The notes: generated from the letters alone by a model not told the origin. Shown: positions 13,796 through 32,836, numbered from the stretch's first letter. The stretch is DNA of 64,000 nucleotides from Burhinus oedicnemus (GCA_008921705.1 VFFE01006702.1:942097-1006096), one strand, 5' to 3'. Numbers and translations: made by a program.

Positions 13796-16183
13796 ATTTG
13801 AGTAAATTCCTTGCAGAAGTGGCAACATGTTGAAAAAAGACTTTAAATTTTCTAATATACTTGCCATATTAAAAAGTTTTCTAAATGAGTCTAGTTGGTT
13901 ACTCAAATATTCTGTAGTGGAATTTCCAAATTACCACTTTTATGTTACCAGTCAGTGAACAGGAATTTAGTGTTTAATGCTTGGAAATGGAAGTGTAAGT
14001 CATGGATTTTTCCAAGGAAGGAATAAGCACACTGTAGGTACTTATTTTTCAGATGGGTGGCTGGAAAACTGTCACACACTGAATCTGTAAATAGCCCTTC
14101 TGTGATAGAGAACAGCTCTTTATATTCTGTTTGAACATATGTAGGCTACATAATGCAAGCATGACAACAGTTCATGTATTTTAAGCTCCTATTTAAAAAA
14201 AAAAAAATCTTGTAAGAGTCTATTCAGTAAAAACAGCTACTTTCCTTCATGGCGGTGCTTTTGGAATCCGTGTTTAAAAAAAATCATCAGTGGGTTATTT
14301 GAATCTTTTTTTTTAATCCCTCAGTGAAGTAATTGTGGAGTGGATAGCTTCTATGTGCAGAGAAATGGCTGAATTCAGCACTTGGCCTCATAGAAACCTC
14401 GCTGACGTCTATAGGTGATGCATGCTTCTGTGGTCAAAACTCTGGATCCCTGCTGAAAGGAGATACAGCTTCAGGGTACAGTCTGTAGTTTCAGACTTCA
14501 AATAAATGTTTGTAATTGCATTAAGAACAAATTAGAGTAGGATTTCTTCTTTATTCTCCTTTTGAAATAATAGCAATAGATGCAGATAACTTTCTGGAAG
14601 CTTTTTTCCTTCTCTTATGTGAAAAGCCGTTGAATTAAGATGAAGAAAATTAGTGAGTTAACTGGCATTTGTTGGAGCAAGGCTGGGTTGCAATTCATGT
14701 CTTTTACAGGTGAAATTTTTAAGTGAGGGGAGAAGAAATAAGGTTGGAACTTTCAAAAATTACTGATTAAATGGTAAACAAAATTGTCTCACAGCTTTTG
14801 GAGGTCCCCTGAGGAAAGACTGATTGTCTGTTCCAAACCATTCTCCACAATTTTTTATTCACAAGAAAGGGTTCCAAAGCTGCTATAAAGTAATAGGACT
14901 GTAGATAAGCCAGTATGCTACTTCAGCAAATGTCATCAAAGAGTAATAATAGCTCTTGAAAATTTTGAATCAGCTGTAGTCCATCTGTGAGGAGTAGTCG
15001 TCCACAGAATGACACCTGTGTATTTTCTTTGGGTGTAAGACTATACCCAAATTTTCAAAAGTCTACCAGAGTAATGTTGAGAAACAGCTTCTGGAAGGAG
15101 GGACCACCAAGACCACTGGTTGGAGTAAAGGTAGCACCTTGCTGTTATGTTAGGGGGAGTAAATAAAATGCTTATTGCAGTGATGGCCCAAGCTGCCTCT
15201 TCTCTTTCATTAGCCATGAGAAGTGTCCATCTGTTTTGGAGAAACTCCATATTGCAGAATGTCAAGACCTTCTGATACGAAAATACAGGTGGAACTAAGG
15301 AGTGAATATCGTTATTTCCTTCCCTGTTTACTACTGTTTTGTTTAACTAGCCATGGTGAATTGATTTGATTTCCCCAATGCGATCATGGAACATTCGTTG
15401 TAGCTCAAAAGCTCTGGTTTGGTTTGAGTACAGTCAGATAGGAATGGCTGGGTTTTGCTTTCTACCATTAGGTGTCACTTACTCGTTTTGAAATTTTCAC
15501 TTAACATGTTATAGGCATGTCATTGCAATAGACTTTGTGGAATTGAGGAGTAGGGGTAATGGTTCAAGTCGTACCAAAACATGGTTTGGTGACACATTCT
15601 TAGCAGCTTCCAAAATCATCAGTAGAAATGTCAGCTGGTTTCAGAGTGTCCTTGCATTAAAGAACTTTGGAACTCTTTGTCTAACCAGTTGATCCGAAAT
15701 ACCCATCAGAGATCCTTGGTTATAGGTCTGGAACCACTAAAATACTATTTGACTGTTTCAGAAAATACTTGAAAACAAAACCTTGGTTGCTCAAAGAAAA
15801 AGTAGTTAGGCTTCTTAAATTGGTTTATCTGAAGCTTTAATATGCAATGATTCATGCTTTATAATGGTAACTCTTGATTTAGATGTTGAGTAGGGGAATA
15901 AAGATTAGCTGACACAGATTCATTCCTTCTGCTTTTTCTCCTCAGTACTGACCTTTTATCATTATCTCCTTCATTATATAGAATGTACAAAGTGAGATAA
16001 AAATATCTTGGCTTTTTTTGGTCTTTTCAGAAACGTTTCAATGGATATGGAAGAATATTGAACCGAAAATGCCACCTGCCTTTTAATCCTGTGGTGATTG
16101 GTATGTGTTTCATAAAGGCAGAGAGCTGGACAAGTTTGTGGGGTTTTTTTTTTCCCCTCTAGCAACATTTAAGACTAGGATCC

Positions 16184-16191
16184 TGACGTCA
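16184..16191. promoter_or_regulatory. Perfect CRE octamer TGACGTCA in the intron
   Basis: An exact CREB/ATF palindrome in CpG-poor intron, about 8.5 kb upstream of the RCAN1.4 start. The same octamer occurs in the RCAN1.4 promoter at 24537-24544. An isolated copy may be chance. Confidence 0.3.
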
Positions 16192-16938
16192 AGCTTTTAT
16201 TCTAACTTTTTATATATATATATATATAAAATAAAATATTTAAAAGACAGTCTTTGGTATTTGAATCTGGATCATAACCCTGCCCAATCATCTCAAAATT
16301 TAGTTCTTAAAAACTCCCGTTTTGTAAAATATATCATATATTCATCAATGTACTTAAGTGTATAAGTGTATATATCAAAATGGGTTCCCAACTTATTGGA
16401 TTGTTTTTTTTAAATCATAACTCAAGTTTAGGTTCAGTGTTCTTTTAGCATTTTTCATTTATGTTGTGGATGCTGCTTCTAGCTCCAGGGTGGAAGGCAG
16501 GAATTTTGAAGGTGTCTGCTTGTTACTGGAACATCTGGATGTAGGGGACCTTAGACCACACTGGCTTCCATTTGATTGGGTTTGAGTAACATACTCTCAG
16601 TTGTGGGACTGGATTGTGATACGTTGCTGGATCCCTTACTGGTGTCTTTTTTCCTCTAACCACAAGAGATATTTGGGGAACTTGGTTCCTGTGTCTTTCT
16701 CTGTCTACATCCTTCCTTGTAAGCTGTCCCAATGTGATTGTCTTCATGCAAGAACTTCCATTCCTCATCACTTCTTGTTTCGGCTGCTGAAGATAGTTCT
16801 ACTTACGTCACTGTCAAAATTTAAATATATCTAGGTGAACACTAAAGGCCCATTTCTCTTCAACTTGGTTTCTATGCAGTCTTCAAACATGGTATCTTTT
16901 AGACACTAGTGTACAAGCCCAGCACCAACATTTCCTCA

Positions 16939-17004
16939 ATGCCCCTTAGCTCATCGCATGGGCGATGTGCAGAGGCAGCATCGGAGCGCAGCGCTCCAGC
17001 TGTG
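16939..17004 (+). other. Candidate alternative RCAN1 first exon or structured CpG cluster
   Basis: This short GC-rich island in AT-rich intron ends at a strong splice donor (GTG followed by GTAAGT at 17005). The frame that would join in phase to the shared exon at 26990 opens with ATG at 16939 and reads MPLSSSHGRCAEAASERSAP then AV up to the donor; it has no upstream in-frame stop until 16900. The ATG context is weak (T at -3, C at +4). The segment has five CpGs and two hairpins: CATCGC/GCGATG (16952-16957 with 16962-16967) and GGAGCGC/GCGCTCC (16983-16989 with 16991-16997). RCAN1 is known to use several alternative first exons, but I cannot match this to one. Confidence 0.25.
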
Positions 17005-20000
17005 GTAAGTGTCAGAATATGTATGACGTGCTTAAAGAATGCATGAATCCCACTCTAAGCATGTGCCCTATCCCCTGGACCTCTCCCTCTGCTGAATCTA
17101 ACTTATAAATAACTTTACAGCTGTTCCCTCTTTACAAAACAAAGTGCTCTTCATCTTCAGAAGGTGCCCCCTCACTCAAGAAATAATTATCTGAAGGGCC
17201 ATTTTTGTTTTACTAGCTAATGTGTATAACATGTCCCTTTCTTAAATTGTTTCATCTTGTAAATCCACCTATCTGTTAATTACTGTCTAGATTTTTTTCC
17301 CACACTAGTATTCAAATAAATAACCTTGAAAAGGTCAGACTGCTGATGATTTTTCCTAGTTATAGTGGTAGGAAGAATACCTCATGCTTCCTTGACTTCA
17401 TAGTTTCACAGTGCTTATGAGATATTATAGTCTGTCTTGGGGGGTGCGGGAATTTTTTTTTTTTTTAACAAATAACTTCCTTCAGTTCTGCTGTAAATAG
17501 TTTACAGATGCTTTTTCTATAGAGCGCAAAAATGGCCTATTAACACATTTTGGTTTAAAAGCCCTTGTTCTTTTTTAGTTCATAATAAATATAGATGATC
17601 TTTGGAGAACTTTCCTCTTTCCCCTTTTTTAATCTCCATTCTGAGGAAAGGATTTATATAGATATCTATATTTATAGAAGCCTTCAACAGGTTTAAGTTA
17701 GAAGGAAAGAGTTGTTTAAGGATTTCCTGCCCTTCCCGTTCCATAGTTAGCCTTTTCCAGTGTGGCATGTGCACTGCTTCCGTAATGAGTTATAGACTCT
17801 GCTATTGTCCCCATCACCTTTTCTTTCCCCTCTCTGCCTTAAATAGAAATAAATAATCAACAGTGCAACTGCATCCAGCCATGGGAATGATCTTGTTTAC
17901 GTTTGTCTTGGTTAAAAATTATCATCTTGGTCTTTGGCTTCTTATTTTCTGGAAAATTCTTTTCTTGCAGCCCCACCCCACCCCTCACCCCCAACATGTA
18001 ATGGATTGAACAGTCTTTTTGAGGTATTTTCATCCACTTTTAAAAAGCATCTTCTTGAAGGTTGTTTTTGATTATTTGAAACAAAGTTCTCTTTCTGTGG
18101 TGGGGGTGGGTGGAACATTTATGATTGACCTTGCAAGAACTTTCTCCTTTCTTTTTTCAGTCCTCCTACCAAATTACTGCAAAAAGACTTGGTGTTTCAT
18201 GATATGCTCTTTCTACTGTAAATATATTGCCTGTAGATAATTTTGTAATTAAAGTGAATCAGTTAATTTAAACAGAAAGAAATACAGGAGAAATAGGTAC
18301 ATTCTTTGAAAAACTTGTCTTGATTGGCATTTATCCTTCTATAATTTTTAGTGTAAAAAGATGTTTGAGTCTTGTGCCTTAAGCATGTGTACCACCTTAG
18401 TAAAGGTGCAGAATCTTATAGCTTCTCTGCTTGCTTGTACATGTTTTGCCTAACATCTAAGAAGATGGTCACTCATTCCTCTGCCTTGTTTTCTGTTTGG
18501 AAGAGGAAAAGGTTTTCCTGGAAGAGCTAAGAGCCTAAAACAGAAATGGCACTGCACCCCCGATGCATGGCCTTTAGTTTTTATTGTCAGCTGAGTCTAG
18601 CCATGTCTATCTGCAATAAGTATCTATGCTAACATACAAAGTATGCTACTGATAAATGTGCTGAACTAGTGCTCTGATAAATATTGCTGACAAGTATTCA
18701 AGCTTTAATTCTGAAAAGTTGCTTTTTAGATGGGAAAATATTGTCCAGTAGTTCAGACTTTTATAGCCATTGAATACTTTTTTCAAATGGCACTCCTATA
18801 TGGTACTTGACATAACTTGATGTAGTACAGACAGTTAGGCTTTTCTTTTGTGTATCGTATTATATGGAATCAGATGCTTAAATTTTGTTAAAACTGCACA
18901 AGTTTTTTTTCCTCTATTTTTATGACTGGAAATTCAGTGACTAAAATACTTGTAAGCATATGAAATAGTGGTCATGTGTTTGCCGTTCCACATTATAAAC
19001 AATGTTAATGAGAGGAGCTGATGATGACAGTCTTAACTCTATGCTTCGTGCCCTGTTTTCCATTTTGTCATTGTGTGGGTGTTACCTTGACTTAATACAC
19101 TGCACGTAGCTCTGTGTAATTTGGAAAACCAGTTTGTGTACTTGTATTGCTGTGCTCTGTGTTATTTCTTTACTGTAAATAGATTTGTAGATATTATTTG
19201 TGCAGTTTATTCTGTAATACTAAAGACTTCTTTTGCTTGTTAAAAAGGTGTTTTATTGCAGGTTATTTCTCTGCTGATGTACTAAGTCAGGGCGTATACT
19301 TATTTCACTTGTAATATCTTTCTGATCATCAGATGAATACATAGAATATAAAATCAATGAGTACGCCACATTGAAAAACTTAAGTTTTTCATAACCACAA
19401 AGCAGAAGAAACTGTCCATTAACATTTTCAGCTGTACGATAATTCTGATTCCCTTCTCCCCCTGTTTCTGATCTGTGTTTGTCTGGCACGGAAGCAATTT
19501 GTACAGCAAAGTTAAGGGCTGTGTTACTGCCTGACTGCATGAGTAGGTGTATAGCTGTTCCAGTGTTCTGTACTAGACATTGAAAGTGCTGGTCTCCCAG
19601 TGCTCAGGCCTGTTGTAAGGATTTTGAGGAGAAAAGTATACTCAAGAATGATTGGTCTACCAGTTAATTTTACTTTATAACAAATCCTGTCAGACTTCCA
19701 AAAAGAAGTCATGTCCAGGTTTCCTTTCAGTTGTCTTTATTTTGGGGGACATTTTTTGGGGGGTGGGGTTGCTTCATTTTTGCTTGGTAAGATGAGACTA
19801 AGAACTGCGCAGACATTTTAAGGCAAGTGACTTAACTTGCTGCCCTCTCTCATGGTTCTTTGGTTGAGCCAGCTGGCATTGATGTGACTTCTCTTGCTCA
19901 TCAAGTAAGTTTCAAAACAAAACAAACCCCACAACACAAACCTCCACATAAAAACAACCCACAACCCACTCCTTGAATCCCAAGAACAGGGAAAAGAAGG

Positions 20001-22559
20001 TTTTCCAGTGGTGGGGAACATTACTGTTTCCTGATGGCAGTGTTAGTTTGCAGAGCACTCTTAAAGGCACTAGAGAAAAATACACCGTCAAGGACATGTG
20101 CTCATTAGCCCTTCATATGTTGAACTTACTTTTTCAGTGGGTCTGAGTTCTGGGGATTTTCTGCTTTTTATCTGTATACTGAGGCCACATTCTAGATGAG
20201 CGTTAAGTTCCAGAAAGGAATAATTATTAACTTTTCCCATTCTCTCCTTCAGCGTGCCTGTCCCGTGCAAATAGCACCCCTGCTCCTGCGCTGACAGAAC
20301 AGTGCAGCTTAGAAGGTCACCTAATTCAGGTGCATGCTCGTGCACACAGAGCAGAACTTACTGACCCTAGACATGCGTGGATAGCTCTGGAAGCTGTTTA
20401 TACTTTACTGTCTGCCCCTCCCTCTCCTTTCCCAACCCCTAGAAAAATGAAAACAGTAAGTATAATTATTCATTCTACATAACTTCAAGATGTTTATCCC
20501 TGTCATAAGTAAGGGCTAAGGCAAGATAATTAATATGAAGATAGGAATAGAAACTATATGTTGATAGCAAAAGATCAGCATGTACATATCATGGGAGTAC
20601 AGGGATTAAAGAGCACCCTCCAAGGGCAGTTGTAAAAGCCTGTCAAGGATGAGAGAAAAGAATGGACTATATTGTTCTGATTTACAGCTCTTAGGTGATC
20701 GTTTTATTAGCTTACAGAATTACCACCATATTTATTTTCATGTTAATTTTCTTCCTCAGTTTGTTAGCTTTGCTAATGTAGTTATCGGCAATGAACAGTC
20801 ATTTTTGTGACTTGCCTTTTTTCTACTTCTGTGATCTCATTTCCTCCTCTTCTGTGCCTTACCTATTTTACTGCATGAAGAGATTAAATTATAGAACTAT
20901 TTATGGCATTCAATCATTTTGTGTTCCCACTGTTCCATACGCTCATTTGATTCCTTGTTTCTCCTTTCACCTCCAAAAGTAATCCAAAATTTGTCTCTGT
21001 TAAATTTCCCTGCCTGGGAAGTGCTACTAGTGGAGGATCTGTCAGGTGCTATTGATGTTAGGGAGTACTTTAGGTGTTCATTGAGCGTCTTGTCTGCAAT
21101 TTTTAGAACTTAACATTTAAAACTTGAGCTCCAGAATCTATACCTTTCAGCGGAAAGGTGAAACCCGAGAAAGCAGGGCTGACTGTGTTGTCATGTCATA
21201 CTATTCTTACCCATTTGGTTTCCCTGATTCTTGTTGCCCAAAGTACAGCAGCATCCTGTTCCACTGATGGAGTTTGTGTTCTTTAGTATCAGACATTATT
21301 TGATATCTGGATGACAGCATGTATCTTTAAGCACGTGATCTCCTTGCCCTTGTTCTCTTTCTGTAGGTCACTAGGGAGTCTCAACGAGAAGACAGAAAGC
21401 AGCAAACTCTCTGAAGATAAGGGAGAAGAAAAACTGTACTCTGATAGTATCAGAACATCAAATCCAGAAGTTTTGACAGTCTTGCTGTGTTCTTGTTCCA
21501 GACAGTTTGTTAGCATGTGGTTAACAAATGTTAAAGGACGTGAACACCACAGAAACATTGCAACACTGTCAGGATTTTGTAATGTCGGTTTTGTAACTTT
21601 GACTCTTGGTTTCTACAGTAGATTTCAGGGCTCTCGGCATAATGCTCCTGCCTTAAATAATGCTTCATTAAATGAAGCAGGGGTAATGAGAATTTTTTTT
21701 CTTTTGAGAAAGTAAGTCCTTATGTTTTTTTAATTATTTAATCCACTAATTGAGACATTGTGGACTGCATTTTTGTTCTAATCGAGCATAGCAGTAAGGA
21801 TATTAGACCACTTAAAAGTTATTTGATTGCCCCACTCCCCCAGGATACTAGTTCTCTGTTTATTCTGTGTTGTGAATGGAGTGTTAGTATGCAACTATCT
21901 TTCTTGCCTGAATTGTTTCTTTAAGAGTGACTGGTGGCACTACCTTACCAAAAAACAATGATGATAATGATAAAATGGAACAGACTAGGACTGGCTTCTC
22001 TTCTTTGTCTTTTTAAATGAGCAAAGTAAAAACCTAGTGTGTATCAGTAGAAGACTCAATGTTTATTTTAAATCTGGAGAACACAGTGTGAAAAAATTGT
22101 TTTGTGAGGTGTTAAATGTTCTCAAAAATAGTTTGTTTACAGCTAACACAATAATACAGCAGGCTATAGTCCTGTTTTAGATGAGAACATTATATTTGAA
22201 AGATGGCCATAGTAAGACTTGTAAAGTCATTTTCCTTGGGTCTCAGTAATGTGTAGGTAGCCTTGAGGATAGCAATCAGAGGTATTTTAAATGTCTTACT
22301 GTTCATGGGATCTGGACATACACATGTAAGTCTAGCGTTACAAAGGGATGCAAGTGTCTAGGATCTACCTGTCCCACTTTAAGTTGTGAAGTCCAAAATA
22401 GAGCTTTTGAAGGCTTTTACAACCACTGCTCTGCTAGGAAGCTTTGACATGCTTAGCTATATAAAGGTCTGCAGCTAGGTTGCCAAAGGCTTCGTTCTAT
22501 TGAGCAGCTCAAACTGCCTCTTGCGTAGGCCCTATGAAGCTCTACAAAAGAAATAGTCT

Positions 22560-22680
22560 TTCCACCCGTCGCGCGTAGAGATTCTGCAGTTATCTCAGTA
22601 GCCTCAGAGTATGCCAAATGACTGAGTCAGTAACAGGGTAAAGGTGGGACCTTCTTTACTTTCTTATCAGTAGCTATAGC
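22560..22680. promoter_or_regulatory. Candidate enhancer-like motif cluster
   Basis: About 2.1 kb upstream of the RCAN1.4 start. It contains four CpGs within about a dozen bases (CCCGTCGCGCGTAG, 22565-22578), a palindromic AP-1 site ACTGAGTCAGT (22621-22631, core TGAGTCA at 22623-22629), and two GATA-type cores (TTATCT at 22590-22595 and CTTATC at 22663-22668). All are visible in the sequence. Calling it an enhancer is inference from the clustering and from RCAN1 being an inducible gene. Confidence 0.25.
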
Positions 22681-23709
22681 ATTCACCTAGGATACGGAAA
22701 ACCCGTTTTTCTTTTATGCTCAGGTGATTCATGGACATATTTTCCAGATGAGCATCCTGACCGCTGGTCTATGGAGTCATGCTTGGTGCTTCTGCTTCCG
22801 AAATCTTTAAGAGACTTGGTGACCTAATTCCGGGGCAAGGGCAGGATTCAAGACATACTCGGAATGATTTTCTGCATGAGCTCAGGTGGCTTACTGCTTG
22901 GTGTGATGGCTGCTTATGAATCCTCCTCTTAAGTATCTGTGTTTCTGGGTACAGGTCGTGAGCTTGGGAACTCAGACTAGTTCTCACTGTATGTGGGCCC
23001 AGTCCAGATCTCGGCAGTGTTGAGCGGCTGGATAGCCACTGCATCCTGTCTTCCTGGGAGCTCGGGAAGAGGAAAGGAGCTGTTGTTTCTTCTGATCTTT
23101 CTGTCCTTCAGGCACCCAGTATGTTGGGTGCTACTGGAGCACTGGAGGCTTGTTACCTATTACTTTCTTTTAAAGTTGAGTTGAATCTTACTGAAAGCAT
23201 CTATACCAATTGTTGAGTTGTCCTTCAGAGCACCTTCTCTTTTTCTGAGCTGAGCTTATTTTTAAGCAAGGTCTTCTAAGTAAAGGTGCTAGGAAGTTGG
23301 TCTGGGTAGTCTTTCACGCTAAGGTAATTTAACAATAGCAGAGAATTTGACTACTAAATGGGGATTTTAGCCTATGGCACCATAAGCATCCTTAACTTTA
23401 AACAAGCAAGTAGAGCCCATGGAAATGGAGAAGGCTATTCATGTGAATAGTTATATGTGATTAAATAGTTATGAAATAAGGTTTTCAATTTATGACTGTC
23501 TACTGTTCGCAAGTATTTCCTAAAACTTGATGCTTCTGTCATAGCCCCATGTTATAGTAAAATGAACTAAATGCACTTACAACTTTGACTTCATGATAAG
23601 TTTTGATCTGAAGCTGCATAGGAGAGTTCCAAATAGTTTGTAAAAGCTTCAGCTTAAACTTAATGAATTACTTTAAACGGTAATGACTTTTTAAAATGGT
23701 TCTTGATTT

Positions 23710-23799
23710 AAAAAAAATAACAAAACAAAACAAAAAAAACCCAACCAAAAAAACAAAAAAAACCCACCAACAAACCAAAAAACTGACACCAAAAAAACC
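23710..23799. repeat. A-rich/AAC low-complexity tract
   Basis: A long run made only of A and C in A-rich blocks such as CAAAACAAAACAAAAAAAAC, broken once by a short mixed segment. It is one of two such tracts within 400 bases, directly upstream of the RCAN1.4 promoter. No coding sense. Confidence 0.85.
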
Positions 23800-23965
23800 T
23801 ACCTGTGTCCTGTGCTACTTTCTGGGAAATGTTCTGAAACTGGGATACAAATATCTGTAAACCAGAAAATGTCAGAAATGTAGGTTTCATACCTCATCAC
23901 TGCTGTCAGTAGTTCAGGTTGTCTCTTAAAACCCTGCCAGCAGATTTCTTACGAAGCTCCTGTTC

Positions 23966-24066
23966 AAAAAAAAAAAAAAAAACCCACCACAAAAAAAACC
24001 CCAAAAAAACAACCAAACCCAAAACCAACCAAACAAAAAAAAACCAAAACAAAACTCAAAAAACTC
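23966..24066. repeat. Second A-rich/AAC low-complexity tract
   Basis: A run of about 16 A followed by A/C-only sequence with AAACC and CCAAAA blocks, ending near 24066. It resembles the tract at 23710-23799 and may share its origin through slippage. Confidence 0.85.
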
Positions 24067-24172
24067 TAGTAGTTTGAGACTTGGACTGAGTTTTTAATAA
24101 AGTGAGAATGGTAATTAATCCATAGAGTTGCTTTGAAGAAAGCTTCAAAATTAATTCTCACTGTAATGGGGG

Positions 24173-24187
24173 GGGAAAAGTTTTCCC
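24173..24187. promoter_or_regulatory. Head-to-head NFAT/Rel-like palindrome
   Basis: GGGAAAA, one G, then TTTTCCC form a perfect 7-bp-arm inverted repeat at the distal edge of the NFAT-core cluster. Opposed GGAAAA half-sites at this spacing resemble dimeric Rel-family sites, NF-kB-like kappa elements included. The layout is seen directly; the protein that binds is inferred. Confidence 0.4.
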
Positions 24188-24536
24188 AAATCAATTCCTC
24201 CTAATCTCTAAATTTCAGTCCGTGTATTTTTTCCACAAAATTATCAAAAGCTATTCACCTGAGGGATTTGTTTTCCGTTCCAAAGTCTTGAAATTTTCCT
24301 CTTGGCTAATTACAGCCTATTACTGTAGACTTTGGTCCTTTAGCAGTAACATTTTCCATCTTAAGATGGGTTGTCCCATTCCACTGAAGAGCATGTTGTC
24401 TGAGCGCTGAATGGAATTACTACCAGTGGAAACTATGCTGCAAGAGGCTCGATAAAGCAGCTGCTGTGCAAACCTCAGCTGTTTTTTCCATCCTCCCGAG
24501 CGCTGGTAATTAGCATAGGGAAGCTGACTAATGTGC

Positions 24537-24544
24537 TGACGTCA
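24537..24544. promoter_or_regulatory. Perfect CRE octamer in the RCAN1.4 promoter
   Basis: Exact TGACGTCA about 142 bases upstream of the TATA box, six bases after an AP-1-like TGACTAA and five bases before a TTTCC core. The close grouping suggests joint control by ATF/CREB, AP-1 and NFAT factors. Confidence 0.55.
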
Positions 24545-24685
24545 CCTCTTTCCAGTCGCAGCTTACATTTTGTTCCTGACTGCCTCAAAGCATGCAGGAC
24601 TTTGTTCAGGAATTCGCTGTCACATACAGGATGCTCTGAAACCTTTCTTTTTTTTTTTTTTTTGAGGGGCTGGACTTGTTTCCCT

Positions 24686-24691
24686 TATAAA
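24686..24691 (+). promoter_or_regulatory. RCAN1: TATA box of RCAN1.4
   Basis: TATAAA, preceded by CCCT, lies 86 bases before the ATG at 24772. A start about 25-30 bases downstream gives transcription from roughly 24715 and a short 5' UTR. A 16-base T tract ends about 22 bases upstream. Confidence 0.6.
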
Positions 24692-24715
24692 CGCTGCCTG
24701 CAGGACCAACGGCTT

Positions 24716-24771
24716 CCTTAAAAGTCATTGGTTTCTGTGGAACAGCAAGTATCGCTTTGGTGAAGCACAAA
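24716..24771 (+). other. RCAN1: Putative 5' UTR of RCAN1.4
   Basis: About 56 bases between the start predicted from the TATA box and the ATG. No upstream ATG was seen. The initiation context is AAAATGC, with a favourable A at -3. The 5' edge is inferred only from TATA spacing. Confidence 0.45.
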
Positions 24772-31955
<7,184 letters not shown>

Positions 31956-32223
31956 ACTGCTGTTGTTTTTCCAAGGGTTACAAATAGACATATGTAAGGG
32001 AAACATTTACTGTGGAAACAGCAGGTCACAGGTTTGGTGGCAACGGCAGCAGTTACTGTAGGAGAAATTCCAGTATAAGTTTGCTCAGAAAAAATATAGG
32101 GAGTTTCATCCTTATTTTTGATGCTGCCGGTTGATGGATGTCATGAGTGTATTCCCAGATCACTGGGAACAAAAGATAGGCAGAAGACAACATTTTGAGA
32201 CATAACAGGACAAACTAGGTTTC

Positions 32224-32245
32224 TTTTTTTTTTTTTTTTTTTTTT
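32224..32245 (+). repeat. 22-base T homopolymer in the 3' UTR
   Basis: An uninterrupted T run inside the predicted RCAN1 3' UTR. Likely variable in length between individuals and assemblies. Confidence 0.9.
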
Positions 32246-32836
32246 GGGTACTGTAGGCTGTTCCATTATAAAGCAACTGGGGGAAGCTTTCTTTGTTCTG
32301 ACTCACATAAGTCCTCAAACTAATAGGCTAGTCATTGTGTGGAGTACATAGCGATAACAGAGGTGGTTTTAAAGATTAAAGTATGGGAATTGTAAACCTT
32401 TTTCTTATAATAGATTTTATGCATGTGTATTCTTGGTCTTCTAAAATAACTTTGCATTATTTTCTATAGTTTCCCACATGTTTCTGGAAATCTGAGAAAT
32501 TGTTTAAAGTATTTATTATCTCAGCATCCTGGACTTATTACTAGATGTGTATATACATATATATTTATATTTGTTTTTATTGGCACTCATTTTCCAGCAG
32601 GCATCCAGTTTCTTCAGCACCTTATTTTGGTGCTATGTAACTTGTGCTTTTGAAATTTTAACCTTTTAAATGCCTATATAGGGTTTTATCTGGCAAAGTA
32701 ATGGAAAATTGTGCAATAGGAAAGTTGTTTAAATAAGTTGATTTTAAATTATTTAAGTTTTTAAATAATTTATATCTTCAATAACATTTGGTAGCTTTTG
32801 ACTTTCTCATTTGGAAAAAAAGTATTCAAATGTATA

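Larger units (their letters stand above)
12161..24170 (+). other. RCAN1: Presumed upstream intron of RCAN1 long isoform, proximal part
   Basis: AT-rich intron-like DNA between the CR1 copy and the RCAN1.4 promoter. It holds a perfect 10-bp-arm inverted repeat at 13771-13795, a perfect CRE octamer at 16184-16191, a (TA)n tract at 16210-16227, a CpG-dense candidate exon at 16939-17004, a 16-bp AT palindrome at 17656-17671, a TGCTTCATT/AATGAAGCA palindrome at 21661-21679, a CpG/AP-1/GATA cluster near 22560-22680, and two A-rich tracts just before the promoter. No RCAN1.1 first exon was recognised. Confidence 0.5.
24170..24715 (+). promoter_or_regulatory. RCAN1: RCAN1.4 calcineurin/NFAT-inducible promoter candidate
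   Basis: Sequence just upstream of the RCAN1.4 first coding exon. It holds about ten NFAT-type cores: GGAAA/TTTCC at about 24174, 24181, 24229, 24271, 24294, 24352, 24428, 24484, 24549 and 24679. There is also an AP-1-like TGACTAA (24525-24531), a perfect CRE (24537-24544) and TATAAA (24686-24691). In mammals the RCAN1.4 promoter is known for a dense NFAT cluster that lets calcineurin induce its own inhibitor as negative feedback. The site count is by eye, and binding in this species is inferred from family knowledge. Confidence 0.75.

Noticed and set aside
16210..16227. (TA)n tract with possible hairpin
   Set aside because: Ordinary microsatellite; no supporting context.
16958..17004. Second ATG frame (MGDVQRQHRSAALQL) in the candidate exon
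   Set aside because: It leaves two extra bases at the donor, so splicing to the shared RCAN1 exon would shift the frame.
17656..17671. ATATAGATATCTATAT palindrome
   Set aside because: AT-only style palindromes are expected by chance in this composition.
21311..21715. 134-residue open frame with a polypyrimidine-AG at 21366 and a GTAAGT at 21712, looking like a 345-base exon
   Set aside because: The frame that is open does not match the phase needed for the RCAN1 shared exon, and the phase-0 frame meets a stop after 15 codons. The product resembles no known family, so it may be a chance pairing of splice-like sites.
1..24170. Search for the RCAN1.1 first exon and a three-residue MVY-type exon
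   Set aside because: No matching start with a phase-0 donor was found; the long-isoform exon is presumed to lie left of the window.
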